From positions 1 to 64,000 of the forward strand of contig DAINPP010000001.1 in assembly GCA_036743375.1 (NCBI GenBank): 64,000 nt of DNA. Direction: 5' to 3'. Below are positions 1-8,926 of the stretch, in pieces (positions within the stretch are counted from its first letter, which is position 1; each line of letters begins with the position of its first letter). The notes beneath the pieces are model-generated. The model had not been told where the DNA came from and did no database searches. It saw only the letters and a program-made list of their open reading frames with translations. Position numbers and translations under genes: made by a program. Source of the DNA: DAINPP01 sp036743375. GTDB lineage: Bacteria > Thermotogota > Thermotogae > MWEM01.

Positions 1-56
1 CTTACCCTTCTCTTGCTGGTTCGTCTATTTTTCGTTATCCGTTTTTCAATGACCTC

Positions 57-87
57 AAAAAAACACGCTGTATCAAACAACAGCGTG
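57..87 (-). terminator. Intrinsic terminator downstream of lemA
   Basis: On the minus strand an 8-bp perfect stem (arms 80-87 and 64-71, 8-nt loop) is followed by a run of seven T (63-57). It lies about 65 bases past the lemA stop codon and is the expected end of that transcript. Confidence 0.75.
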
Positions 88-90
88 CAT

Positions 91-119
91 ATACTACCAC
101 TTATATCAGGAAATGTCAA
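91..119 (-). promoter_or_regulatory. Consensus-like promoter reading out of the left edge
   Basis: On the minus strand TTGACA (114-119), a 17-base spacer and TAGTAT (91-96) match a housekeeping promoter well. Its start point would fall near 84, inside the lemA terminator stem, so any gene it drives lies off the left end. No convincing start of such a gene is visible in the 56 bases that remain. Confidence 0.45.
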
Positions 120-150
120 TTAACTCAAAGTAAAAAATAGGTAACTCAAT

Positions 151-705
151 TTAAAATTCGAGATTTACGTTTGGTGCTTCTTTATCAGATTCAGGGATAC
201 TGAAAAATTCAAATGGCTTAAATCCAAACATATTCGCTATTATATTCCCTGGAAAGACTTCAATAGCGGTATTATATTTCATGGTAATGTCATTATAAAA
301 TTGTCTCGAATAAGCTATCTTATCTTCTGTCTTTGTCAATTCTCCCTGTAAGGACATTACATTTTCATTGGCTTTTAAATCAGGATAATTCTCCATAACG
401 GCAAACAACCTACCTAAGACACCGCTTAATTCGCCTTCTGCCTGTATTCTCTGATTAGGTGTACCGGCATTCATCGCTTTATTTCTCGCTTCCATGACCT
501 TTTCAAGAGTACCGCTCTCATGTTTCATATAACCACGAACCGAATTGACAAGGTTCGGAATTAAGTCACTTCTTCTTTTCAATTGAACATCGATCTGGCT
601 CCAGGAATTCTGTACCTTCTTTCTTTCAGCAACAAGTTTGTTATAGGTAGCGATAATCCAAAATACAACAATCAAAACGATTCCTAAAATAATCCAAACA
701 GCCAT
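151..705 (-). CDS. lemA: LemA family membrane protein
   Basis: 184 residues, the usual LemA length. An N-terminal membrane helix (about residues 2-20) is followed by the family's pattern of long helices, including the WSQIDVQLKRR-type segment near residue 35 and an IPNLVNSVRGY-type segment near 50. LemA proteins are membrane-anchored helical bundles with an extracytoplasmic N-terminus; their role is not settled. The ATG is preceded by AAGGAGG at ideal spacing. It is the last gene before a terminator and has its own -10 element, so it can be transcribed apart from the upstream Nif3 operon. Confidence 0.9.
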   Translation of the reverse strand: MAVWIILGIVLIVVFWIIATYNKLVAERKKVQNSWSQIDVQLKRRSDLIPNLVNSVRGYMKHESGTLEKVMEARNKAMNAGTPNQRIQAEGELSGVLGRLFAVMENYPDLKANENVMSLQGELTKTEDKIAYSRQFYNDITMKYNTAIEVFPGNIIANMFGFKPFEFFSIPESDKEAPNVNLEF

Positions 706-742
706 AATATCCTCCTTTAAAAAGTAAAATTATTTGTCTTTC

Positions 743-748
743 ATTATA
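743..748 (-). promoter_or_regulatory. -10 element (TATAAT) for lemA
   Basis: A perfect TATAAT on the minus strand lies about 40 bases upstream of the lemA ATG, in the 67-base gap after the Nif3-like gene. No good -35 hexamer is seen at 17-base spacing, so strength is uncertain. Confidence 0.5.
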
Positions 749-772
749 CTACATTTTATGTTTTCTTTTTAA

Positions 773-1861
773 TCAGAAAGTAGTGTAAAAAGATTTACTA
801 TATTCAATAAAATCTAAATTCAAAAAATCAAACAAGTTGAGAAAAACCTTTGGAAAGATGCGTTCTGAATCAAAATGTGACACTTCTACAAGGGACAGGT
901 TATTTTCATTGGCGAATTGGAAATCATGATATCCGATATCACCTGTTATATATATATCAGCAGAAGTATCTGAAACAGTTTTAATAAAATCAGTACCACT
1001 TCCTGTACATACGGCTACAGTCTTTATTTTTTCATCGAGATTTCCAGAATATTTAATACTCGCTTCAGAGGTGATCTTCTTTAATTGATTAAGAAAATCT
1101 TTTAAGGTCATCTCTTGTTTGAGTGTTCCGATTCGTCCTATATAAAAATATCTTTCAGGGTTATCAAGGATAAAGGCCTCCATCGCTACCTCTTCATACG
1201 GATGTGCGGCTTCTACACCCTGGATTAACGGAACGAGTTTCTTTTGTGTTATCACTGTCTCGATTTTTACTTCGTTGACATATTCTCTTTCGTTGATCTT
1301 TCCTATGAAAGGATTAGTTCCTTCATGCGCTTTAAATGTCCCAACACCCCTACTTGAAAAAGTACAGTCCGAATAATTTCCTATCCAACCGCCTCCGAGT
1401 TCAGCTATTTTATCTACTATTTGGTCCTTATGTGTTTCCGGAACAAACACCTGAACTTTGTAAACAGGATCCGTTTTAGATTTAATCAGGCCTTTCACAT
1501 TCGTTAATTCCAGCAATTCAGCAAAATAATCGTTCAATCCGCCATCAATGATATCCATTGGTGTATGAATCGAATAAAGCGTGATTTGATTTTTTAAACA
1601 CTTGTAGATAAGATTTGATTTTTTTTCATGTAAATTGATTTTTTTTATTGGTGAGAATAAAAAGGGATGATGAGAAATAATCATGTTACTTCCTATGTCT
1701 ATGGCTTTATCTATAACATCTTCGTTAATATCCAGGGTTATTATGGGCTTTATTACTTCGGTATCAAAAGGTCCAATTTGTATTCCGCTATTATCAAAAT
1801 CTTCCTGTATAGAAAGGGGAATCCTTTTTTCGATTATCTCGATCAGTTCTTGAATCTTCAT
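773..1861 (-). CDS. Nif3-like dinuclear metal centre protein (YqfO type)
   Basis: 362 residues, matching the long form of the Nif3/DUF34 family in which a CutA/PII-like domain (about residues 125-235) is inserted between two halves of the metal-binding fold. Metal ligands are visible as HHPF (64-67), HTPMD (near 100) and a C-terminal HFDSE segment (near 330). The family has been linked to GTP cyclohydrolase I-like and metal-handling roles, but its function is not established. ATG with GGAGG upstream. It sits 13 bases downstream of the large ABC permease and is probably co-transcribed with it. Confidence 0.9.
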   Translation of the reverse strand: MKIQELIEIIEKRIPLSIQEDFDNSGIQIGPFDTEVIKPIITLDINEDVIDKAIDIGSNMIISHHPFLFSPIKKINLHEKKSNLIYKCLKNQITLYSIHTPMDIIDGGLNDYFAELLELTNVKGLIKSKTDPVYKVQVFVPETHKDQIVDKIAELGGGWIGNYSDCTFSSRGVGTFKAHEGTNPFIGKINEREYVNEVKIETVITQKKLVPLIQGVEAAHPYEEVAMEAFILDNPERYFYIGRIGTLKQEMTLKDFLNQLKKITSEASIKYSGNLDEKIKTVAVCTGSGTDFIKTVSDTSADIYITGDIGYHDFQFANENNLSLVEVSHFDSERIFPKVFLNLFDFLNLDFIEYSKSFYTTF

Positions 1862-1874
1862 GTGTTACCTCCTA

Positions 1875-4808
1875 TTATTCATAATATTTTAAAGCTTCTG
1901 CAGGGTTTAAACGTGATGCCTGGAAACTTGGTATAAATGTTGAAAAAAGAGAGCAGATATAAAAAATGATTACGGTTCTTCCGAGAACAAGCCATGGTAT
2001 TGCAAGTATATTTCCGCCTGGTGCTCCAACATCTGAAAGTAGGGCATTAAAAAGTGAAGAGGTCGTTATACCTGAAAGAATTCCTATAAAGAGACCAATG
2101 ACTACGATGATAGTTGTTTCAAATAAAAAGGTGCTGAATATTTCCTTACTGGTAAAACCTATCGCCTTTAGCATACCAATGACTTTTTTTCGCTCAAGAA
2201 AGGCTCTGTACATCGTTATTGATATTCCAATAATGCCTATTATCATCCCAAAATAAAGAAATCCGTTTAAAATCTGAATCATGCCCATTATCGCTACGTT
2301 AGAAATTTCTATAACATCATCATCTGTGATCACAAATATATTTTGTTTTTCAGCATAGGCTTTAAATAATTCTTTATTTTTTGAAATCTCAGACTGATTT
2401 TCTCCCTTTATTTTGACAAAAAGATATTTTATTATATTTGAATCTTTGAATAACTCTTTATTGTTAGATACAATTCCTTGAAAAAAAGAAATATTGTTGA
2501 ACACAAAAATTCCAAGTTGTTCAGCGTTAAGTTCTTTATTCAATTCAATCTCACGTTCGTCGCTTTTTTCTAAGGCAGTTTCGTTTGTCAAAACAATGTA
2601 CTGATTTTTATTTTGGTACATTGATTCAAGTGCGTCATCAACAGAAGTGATAGACTTTTTTCCATACCATGTCCCTATATCGGCATCAATATGTAATTGT
2701 TCATCGGCTATGAATATCTGTTGCGGTAAATCCGTATTTTCAATCAGTATAGCCGTATATAATTCATTAACATTTTCTATAAATGACTGATTCTTTATCT
2801 CATTTTTAAGTTCGTCCGAGGTTGAATTGAAGATATCCGGTACGAATGCATTATAACTCCAAAAAATAGTATCTTTACTTCTCTCAATTCCCTTTTGCTG
2901 TGTGTAGGGGATCACGGAAACAAGCACGATGATATAAATAACCAGTGAATACATCGCTATCATTAAAGCGGTTTTTCTCCGTTCGTTCTCAGGATAAGCG
3001 ATACCTATTTTTAAAACATACGGTTTGAATAATTTTGAAATATGCGTTTTTGTCAGTAGTATTCTCAATAAAACAAGATTATTCAGACACAATAATGAAA
3101 GGGCAAGAAGTATGCTGAGACTTTTTTCTATTATTAACAAAAGATATTGTAACGGAAAGAGTTCAAGATCTATATTCATTCGAAAAGACAGGTAGAGAAG
3201 CAAAATGATGGGAAAATTATACAAGATAACGGAAATTATCATATTCATTTTCTGTTTTTTAGTAAAATAGAACAATAATAGAGCTACAGTGAGTAAAAAC
3301 AGCGATATTCCAAGATAAGATAGATTTGTCGAATTTGCTAAATTCCCATACAATGTCAATACAACGCCGGTAATAGACAATAAGTACATGAATATGTTTT
3401 TTAATCTTGTCTTTTTTTCTTTTTCTTCGTCGATTCCCTTAATCGCGTTTACGATATTAAAATTTGAAATTTTTCTGGAGAAAAAATAAATAGTTATCAT
3501 CGAAATGACAATGCCCGCTATATATGAAATCAGAATTGAATCCGGGCTAATATAGAATTTGAATTCCGGAATATCGGTAATATTGATAACGGCGCTGCCT
3601 ATCGCATCAAGAAATTTATTTGAGAGCGAGAATGCATATTGAGTTATGTTTCCAAGAATGTATTTTGATACAAACATTCCGCATAAGACTCCCAATCCCG
3701 ATGAAAATATCGTATAAAATATTCCTTCGAGAAAAAAAAGTTTATTAATATCTCTTCTTAAAAAACCAATGGCCCTTAACATGCCAAGTTCCTTGGCACG
3801 TTCTTTTGCGAGCATGTTAAAGGTATTGATAATTAAAAACAATCCGGCTAAGATAGAGAAAAAGCTCAGGAATAAAAATACGTATCCAATATTTGCCTGT
3901 CCCGCATCATCGATTTCTTCATTTTTTATATCAAGGATATGGAACTCTCTTTTTTGTAAGTTCATTTGATTGAATAGATTGATATTTCTTGCAGAAAGAA
4001 CTCTTCCATTCATCCAGTCTCCGGTATTCGAGATTAGTATGGAATTAAGTCTATTCTCTTTCTCCGGGAATAGGCGATAAAAATAATCCAGATCCATATA
4101 AACACACTTCTTTTGTTCCGTATGCGAATCAAAAACATTTAATCGTAATAGTTCTTCATTAGAAAAAATGTAATTGCTCAGGGGGATTTTTTTATTGAAT
4201 ATTTCAAGTGTCTTTCCCGTAGATTTTGATATTGAAATAACAGATTTGTCTCCAGAATTAAGATTAAAAACGGTATTATCTATGATCACATCGGCAGTTA
4301 TCCCTTTATCTATGGGAAATATTCCCGGGTGATTAAAATCGAATGCTATAATCTTTACCGTGGAATGATCTATTATGCTACTTATTGTGTTTGTTCCGTG
4401 AAAGATATTAATATCCATGACGTATATTTCCGAGACAAAATCCGTATGAAGTTCACTTTTCAACCGTTGTATCAGGTTAGAATTATCATCAGAGGAAAAG
4501 TCCTGGAGAACTATTCCTTTTTCAAAAGGGTCATGTGTCTGAGAAGGTAGATTGCCTTTGTATACTATAAGATCCGTTTCCCCTATATTTCTGTTAGTTT
4601 GCGAGAAGAGCATAAATTTCATCGAGTCATTAATTCCAAGCGAGCCGGTAATCATAGCTGTTCCGACCATAGATCCCAATATTATTAAAAGTGTTTGGGC
4701 TTTTCTTCTGAAGAGGTTCTTTAATGCGATGGATCTTATTTTTTTATCCTTCAGTAAAAACAACAGGATAAATAACAGAAGAATTACAATAATAAATATT
4801 ATACTCAT
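1875..4808 (-). CDS. Large FtsX/MacB-type ABC transporter permease with two FtsX domains
   Basis: 977 residues. An N-terminal membrane segment is followed by a first FtsX-like module (extracytoplasmic loop to about residue 300, then a helix bundle near 305-440), a middle membrane region (about 480-640), a second large loop, and a C-terminal FtsX module with the typical ERKKVIGMLKAIGF-type segment. It ends with ASRLNPAEALKY, the signature end of FtsX permeases. It follows its ATPase by 14 bases. Such pairs usually export lipids, lipoproteins or peptides, or act mechanically on the cell wall; the substrate cannot be told from sequence. Confidence 0.88.
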   Translation of the reverse strand: MSIIFIIVILLLFILLFLLKDKKIRSIALKNLFRRKAQTLLIILGSMVGTAMITGSLGINDSMKFMLFSQTNRNIGETDLIVYKGNLPSQTHDPFEKGIVLQDFSSDDNSNLIQRLKSELHTDFVSEIYVMDINIFHGTNTISSIIDHSTVKIIAFDFNHPGIFPIDKGITADVIIDNTVFNLNSGDKSVISISKSTGKTLEIFNKKIPLSNYIFSNEELLRLNVFDSHTEQKKCVYMDLDYFYRLFPEKENRLNSILISNTGDWMNGRVLSARNINLFNQMNLQKREFHILDIKNEEIDDAGQANIGYVFLFLSFFSILAGLFLIINTFNMLAKERAKELGMLRAIGFLRRDINKLFFLEGIFYTIFSSGLGVLCGMFVSKYILGNITQYAFSLSNKFLDAIGSAVINITDIPEFKFYISPDSILISYIAGIVISMITIYFFSRKISNFNIVNAIKGIDEEKEKKTRLKNIFMYLLSITGVVLTLYGNLANSTNLSYLGISLFLLTVALLLFYFTKKQKMNMIISVILYNFPIILLLYLSFRMNIDLELFPLQYLLLIIEKSLSILLALSLLCLNNLVLLRILLTKTHISKLFKPYVLKIGIAYPENERRKTALMIAMYSLVIYIIVLVSVIPYTQQKGIERSKDTIFWSYNAFVPDIFNSTSDELKNEIKNQSFIENVNELYTAILIENTDLPQQIFIADEQLHIDADIGTWYGKKSITSVDDALESMYQNKNQYIVLTNETALEKSDEREIELNKELNAEQLGIFVFNNISFFQGIVSNNKELFKDSNIIKYLFVKIKGENQSEISKNKELFKAYAEKQNIFVITDDDVIEISNVAIMGMIQILNGFLYFGMIIGIIGISITMYRAFLERKKVIGMLKAIGFTSKEIFSTFLFETTIIVVIGLFIGILSGITTSSLFNALLSDVGAPGGNILAIPWLVLGRTVIIFYICSLFSTFIPSFQASRLNPAEALKYYE

Positions 4809-4822
4809 GGCAACATCGACCT

Positions 4823-5485
4823 TTAAGATAATCTTCCGCTGTCCATACGAAGAATTCTGCTTGAAAATTGCGCAATTCTTTCATCATGTGTGACAATAAC
4901 GAAAGTTTTCTGGAATTCTTTATTCAGATAGAGGATCAAATCCATTATTTTCAAGCCAGTTTCCGTATCTAAAGCACCTGTCGGTTCATCTGCCCATATG
5001 ATCTCAGGGTTATGTACGAGCGCTCTGGCAATGGAAACTCTCTGACATTCTCCACCACTCATCTGATTTGGATAATGATAAATTCTTTCACCAAGTCCCA
5101 CTTGTTTTAAAACTTCAACAGATTTTTCCAAAGTGTTTTTTCTTTTTTCCTTTTGAGTCAGTAAAGCCATCTCTACATTTTCGACTGCATTCAGTACTGG
5201 AATGAGATTATATGACTGAAAAATAAAGCCCATCTTTTCTGCCCTGAACTTTGTCTTTTGATTATCATTCATCGTATTTAGTGTACACTTATCGATTTTT
5301 ATCGTCCCCTCATCCGGTTCATCAATTGCGGAAAGACAATTCAACAACGTACTCTTTCCACATCCTGACGGGCCTAAAATCGAAACGATTTCTCCTTTTT
5401 TTATATGGAGTGAGATACCTGATAAGGCCATTATCCTGATACTTCCATTTTTATAAATCTTCTTCAGATTTTCTGCTATTATCAC
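4823..5485 (-). CDS. ABC transporter ATP-binding protein (LolD/MacB type)
   Basis: 220 residues. Walker A GPSGCGKST (near 36-44), signature MSGGECQRVS (near 142), Walker B IIWADEP and the switch histidine in VTHDER identify a LolD/MacB-type nucleotide-binding subunit. It energises the FtsX-type permease encoded immediately downstream. The start is GTG, five bases after GGAGG. A lytic transglycosylase gene lies just upstream, so a role at the envelope is plausible but inferred. Confidence 0.92.
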   Translation of the reverse strand: MIIAENLKKIYKNGSIRIMALSGISLHIKKGEIVSILGPSGCGKSTLLNCLSAIDEPDEGTIKIDKCTLNTMNDNQKTKFRAEKMGFIFQSYNLIPVLNAVENVEMALLTQKEKRKNTLEKSVEVLKQVGLGERIYHYPNQMSGGECQRVSIARALVHNPEIIWADEPTGALDTETGLKIMDLILYLNKEFQKTFVIVTHDERIAQFSSRILRMDSGRLS

Positions 5486-5496
5486 AACAGCCTCCT

Positions 5497-6021
5497 TTAA
5501 TACGTTATCGTATCGGTAAAAAAATCATGATACAACAGGTTATAAATCAATCTGTAAATCATTATTCTCTCACTATAGGTCTTATCAAACGCTTCTCCTG
5601 TATCGATCATTCTCTGAATCTTATTTGGGCCTTTATGATATCCGTTTAATGCCAATTCGAGATCTTCAAATCGGTTGATAAGCGTTTTCAGATAATAGGT
5701 TCCCATCATGATATTCTGCTCTGGATCTCGCCAGTTACCTGAAATAATATTTTTTTCATAAAGCCATTCTGCCGTATCAGGCATCAATTGCATTAAACCG
5801 AATGCGCCGGAAGAAGAAACGGCTCTTTCATTAAATCCACTTTCCATTTTTATCGTGGCCGCGACCAGGGCCGGTTCCAGTTCATTTTCTCTTGAGGCTT
5901 TGTTTATTTCACAAATATAGGCAACCGGAAAATATCTGTACAATAAGATTAATAAAACAAAAAGAAAAATAATGATGATAAATAAAGAAGTAAAAACTGT
6001 TTTTCTAAAACCGAAAGTCAA
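5497..6021 (-). CDS. Membrane-anchored soluble lytic murein transglycosylase (SLT domain)
   Basis: 174 residues. An uncleaved-looking membrane helix (about 10-28) precedes an SLT domain. The catalytic glutamate is in KMESGF (E60), followed by the AFGLMQLMP motif and the GTYYLKTL and ALNGYHKGP segments typical of Slt70-like enzymes. It cleaves peptidoglycan glycan strands to 1,6-anhydro products on the outer face of the membrane. The start is TTG, with a GGGGG stretch at the end of the upstream gene as ribosome site. It is three bases from the TPR gene and part of the era operon. Confidence 0.9.
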   Translation of the reverse strand: MTFGFRKTVFTSLFIIIIFLFVLLILLYRYFPVAYICEINKASRENELEPALVAATIKMESGFNERAVSSSGAFGLMQLMPDTAEWLYEKNIISGNWRDPEQNIMMGTYYLKTLINRFEDLELALNGYHKGPNKIQRMIDTGEAFDKTYSERIMIYRLIYNLLYHDFFTDTITY

Positions 6022-6024
6022 GAT

Positions 6025-7464
6025 TTAATCCCCCTTGAGGTCTATTACTTTTGAAGCTATTTTATACTCATTAATTGCATCTTCATCTCTTCCCATTTTT
6101 TCATATATTTGAGCAGTTTTTATATGTATGTCGGCATCCATGGGTTTTTGAATAGAGGCCTTTTGAAGAATTGTCAATGCCTTTGCATTCATTCCTATAT
6201 TTTTTAATAAAATACCTTTTATTTTCAACGGTAAAAAGAGATAAATCATCGTCAATGTAAGGATGAGCAAACCAATCAGTATAAAAATATTTATCTTCAA
6301 TTCTTTTAAATAATCACTGATTCTATCAAACAGATTTGATTTTTCAGATGAATTCTCCATTACAGTAGATTCGACGAGTAGATTCACGTTAAAATTATTA
6401 AGAGTTCCCTGTAGTTGCTGATTGTTTAATGAAATCGTTTTAATTTTTTCGTAATTCTGCTTGATTGCCGGATTGGCATATACAAGTCTCGTGGATGCAT
6501 TCTTTATCATTTCCTCTACTTTTTCGTTTAGCGTCTCTGTTTTTATCTGAATGTCATTGTAAGTATTGAGGTAATTATTGAAGGGCTCACTTAAAGCACT
6601 TAGTGTGGTTGCCTCAGCGGTAATAAATCTTTTTGAAAGAATTTCTACATTTTCGAGATAATCAAAATAATGACTCAGATACAGATAATAATTATAATTC
6701 TGTTCAGGTATTTTGTCCTCAAAATCGGATTTATAATAAATCCGATATATATTTACATAGGAATTTAATAGTGATAATTGTTCTTTATAACTTTCATCAT
6801 CATCTGTATCGATATACGGAGTGATTTGAATAGAAAGATAATTAATCAGTTTTTCCCCGCCAAAAAGAACCAATTGAGTATAAAATTCATTGCTGAAGTA
6901 TAATTTATCCGTTTTTATGGTTTCTATCAGATGATTTGTCAACTGTTTTAATTGATCACCGGGTATTTTTTCTATAAGGTCAAAATCCTGCAATTTGCAA
7001 ATTTCGAGAAATTTTTTAAAGTCTTCGAATCTGTACCGTTCAATTTCATTGATAAAGTCATTTATTACGAATTCCATCAGTGGATACGCTTCTGCGTAAG
7101 TTGATGTTGCATTTTCCAACTTGGCCAGTTCTTGAAGAAGGTCATCCGTAGATTCTGAAATGATAGCGGTGAATATTCTGTCACCCTCTTGAATCCTTGT
7201 TCTTAATTCTATTTTTTTATAGATACGTTTGAGCAGCTCATCAGCCTTTTCTTCTGATTCAAATTGTTCATTTGAATAAAGCAAAGTGGAAAGACAGGAA
7301 TGCAGGGCCTCTTCCAAAGAGTAGATATTTTTCTGAAGAAGATATATTGAGTCATAATCTGAGACAAGATCGGGAGAAATACCGGTATCGGCATTAAGAT
7401 ATGAAAATAAGGAAAAGAGTATTAAAAAAACAGTGAGTATTCTTTTTCGTTTTTTAACAACCAA
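6025..7464 (-). CDS. Membrane protein with C-terminal TPR units, unknown function
   Basis: 479 residues, not recognised. A signal sequence or anchor (about residues 7-25) is followed by a long helical, probably extracytoplasmic region. A clear membrane helix lies near 393-413, and a cytoplasmic tail carries about two tetratricopeptide units (AKALTILQKASIQKPMD, then DEDAINEYKIA). The TTG start lies 10 bases after AAGGAG and inside the cca gene; the two frames overlap by 43 bases. The topology suggests a membrane scaffold; the adjacent transglycosylase points to envelope work, which is inference. Confidence 0.75.
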   Translation of the reverse strand: MVVKKRKRILTVFLILFSLFSYLNADTGISPDLVSDYDSIYLLQKNIYSLEEALHSCLSTLLYSNEQFESEEKADELLKRIYKKIELRTRIQEGDRIFTAIISESTDDLLQELAKLENATSTYAEAYPLMEFVINDFINEIERYRFEDFKKFLEICKLQDFDLIEKIPGDQLKQLTNHLIETIKTDKLYFSNEFYTQLVLFGGEKLINYLSIQITPYIDTDDDESYKEQLSLLNSYVNIYRIYYKSDFEDKIPEQNYNYYLYLSHYFDYLENVEILSKRFITAEATTLSALSEPFNNYLNTYNDIQIKTETLNEKVEEMIKNASTRLVYANPAIKQNYEKIKTISLNNQQLQGTLNNFNVNLLVESTVMENSSEKSNLFDRISDYLKELKINIFILIGLLILTLTMIYLFLPLKIKGILLKNIGMNAKALTILQKASIQKPMDADIHIKTAQIYEKMGRDEDAINEYKIASKVIDLKGD

Positions 7465-8915
7465 TTTTTAAATTCTCCTTCTGTAAGGTATGTATATTCA
7501 AAGATCCCCGTCTTGAAACTGATCTTTTCTCCCGTTTCCAAAATTCCGACAATGAGGTCATCTTTAACGTATTCGCGTTTTCTTTTGTGAAAAACTCTTC
7601 CATACAACATCTCACGATAGGACTCTCTGTATTTCAAATTATTTTCCAGCATCGTTCGGATCTTCATTTCACTAAGGTTGTCCGGATTTTTAAAAAAATA
7701 ACCTCTTAAATAGTTAAGAATCTTCTTTATTCCGATAGATTCTTTTAAACCAATACTGAGAAGCATATCTCCGTTAATAAGAAAATCCATGGTCTCAAAA
7801 AAGTCATCAGAATTCAAAATTTTATCAGATAGAGAACTGAACTTTAAAAATTGATTTGAATTCGTCCAACCTGTATCTGTTGCACTTTTGTCCGAAATAA
7901 TGAAATCGATTTGTTTCAAAAATCTCTCTTTTCCAAGAATGTACCGCATTTCGTATAATTTCTTCTGTGACTCCAAAGGAATCATATGAAATTTTATAAT
8001 CGTAGCGACCTCGTTGATATTTTTTCTGGGGAATTTCAACGATTCGAGAATATTCTCCGTTGCTTTCGCACCTTCTGTTTCATGAAATAAATAATGTTTT
8101 CCATCAAACACATCGGGTTTCTTCAAATCATGAAAAAGAGCGGCAATACGAAAATTTGTTTCAAGATTTTTCTGAAGGCAATTTTTCAGAACACATAAAC
8201 TATGCTCAAAAACAGTTTCGCCTTTGTGATGTTGATCCCCGTGTCGGAATGTAATGATTTCTCTCATTTCAGGGATAATCTCCTGTAAAAGTCCTGTTTT
8301 TGCCATATTCCTGAACGCGGTCTCGCAATACGGTCCTTCGAAAGTTTTTTGCAATTCCGAATAAATCATCTCTTTTGGAGAAAGACGTATCATCATCCTG
8401 TGCTTGACAATACTGTTAAAAGTGTAAGAATCAATTTCGTAATTATATTTCGATTGGAACCTGAAAATCCGCAACATCCTTAATGGATCCTCAAGAAGAT
8501 TATTTTCATCCCAACACCGCAGTATTCCATGTTTTATGTCGTCCCGTCCTCCGGCGGGATCAATCCAGATTAATGTATCATCACACTTGGAAATTTTAAT
8601 CGCAATAGAATTTATTGTTAGATCCCTTGACAGAAGATCGGCCTCAATAGAATTATGCCTCAGGGGAGTTATTTCCAATTTTATCTTTTTACTTTCAAAA
8701 AAAAATGGAGACACAAAAGTTTTAGTCCTGTCTTTTACAAGAAAGCTCTTTTTAAAATATTTTTCTATTTCGAACTCTGTAACAGGCCAGATAATATCTA
8801 TATCGTTATAATCAACAACCTTTAGATAAAAATCTCTCACAAAGCCACCGACAATGTAAAATTCCTGAATGAAATCCGGGGCCTTTTTTTTCAAGAGTTT
8901 TATCAATTTCTCCAT
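7422..8915 (-). CDS. cca: CCA-adding enzyme / poly(A) polymerase family nucleotidyltransferase with HD domain
   Basis: 497 residues. The class II head is clear: GGFVRD (23-28), the metal-binding DIDI (38-41) and RDLTINSIAI (near 93). An HD domain follows with the LFHDLKKP motif (near 262). The enzyme adds or repairs the 3' CCA of tRNA; the HD part fits the phosphohydrolase-bearing CCA enzymes. A poly(A) polymerase or A-adding specialisation cannot be excluded from sequence. ATG is preceded by AAGGTGA. It lies 11 bases after era and overlaps the next gene by 43 bases. Confidence 0.88.
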   Translation of the reverse strand: MEKLIKLLKKKAPDFIQEFYIVGGFVRDFYLKVVDYNDIDIIWPVTEFEIEKYFKKSFLVKDRTKTFVSPFFFESKKIKLEITPLRHNSIEADLLSRDLTINSIAIKISKCDDTLIWIDPAGGRDDIKHGILRCWDENNLLEDPLRMLRIFRFQSKYNYEIDSYTFNSIVKHRMMIRLSPKEMIYSELQKTFEGPYCETAFRNMAKTGLLQEIIPEMREIITFRHGDQHHKGETVFEHSLCVLKNCLQKNLETNFRIAALFHDLKKPDVFDGKHYLFHETEGAKATENILESLKFPRKNINEVATIIKFHMIPLESQKKLYEMRYILGKERFLKQIDFIISDKSATDTGWTNSNQFLKFSSLSDKILNSDDFFETMDFLINGDMLLSIGLKESIGIKKILNYLRGYFFKNPDNLSEMKIRTMLENNLKYRESYREMLYGRVFHKRKREYVKDDLIVGILETGEKISFKTGIFEYTYLTEGEFKNWLLKNEKEYSLFF

Positions 8916-8926
8916 ATTTAGTCACC

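Noticed and set aside
1..56. Fragment of a minus-strand gene at the left edge
   Set aside because: A short open frame with basic residues can be read, but there is no clear start codon or ribosome site and only 17 codons are visible.
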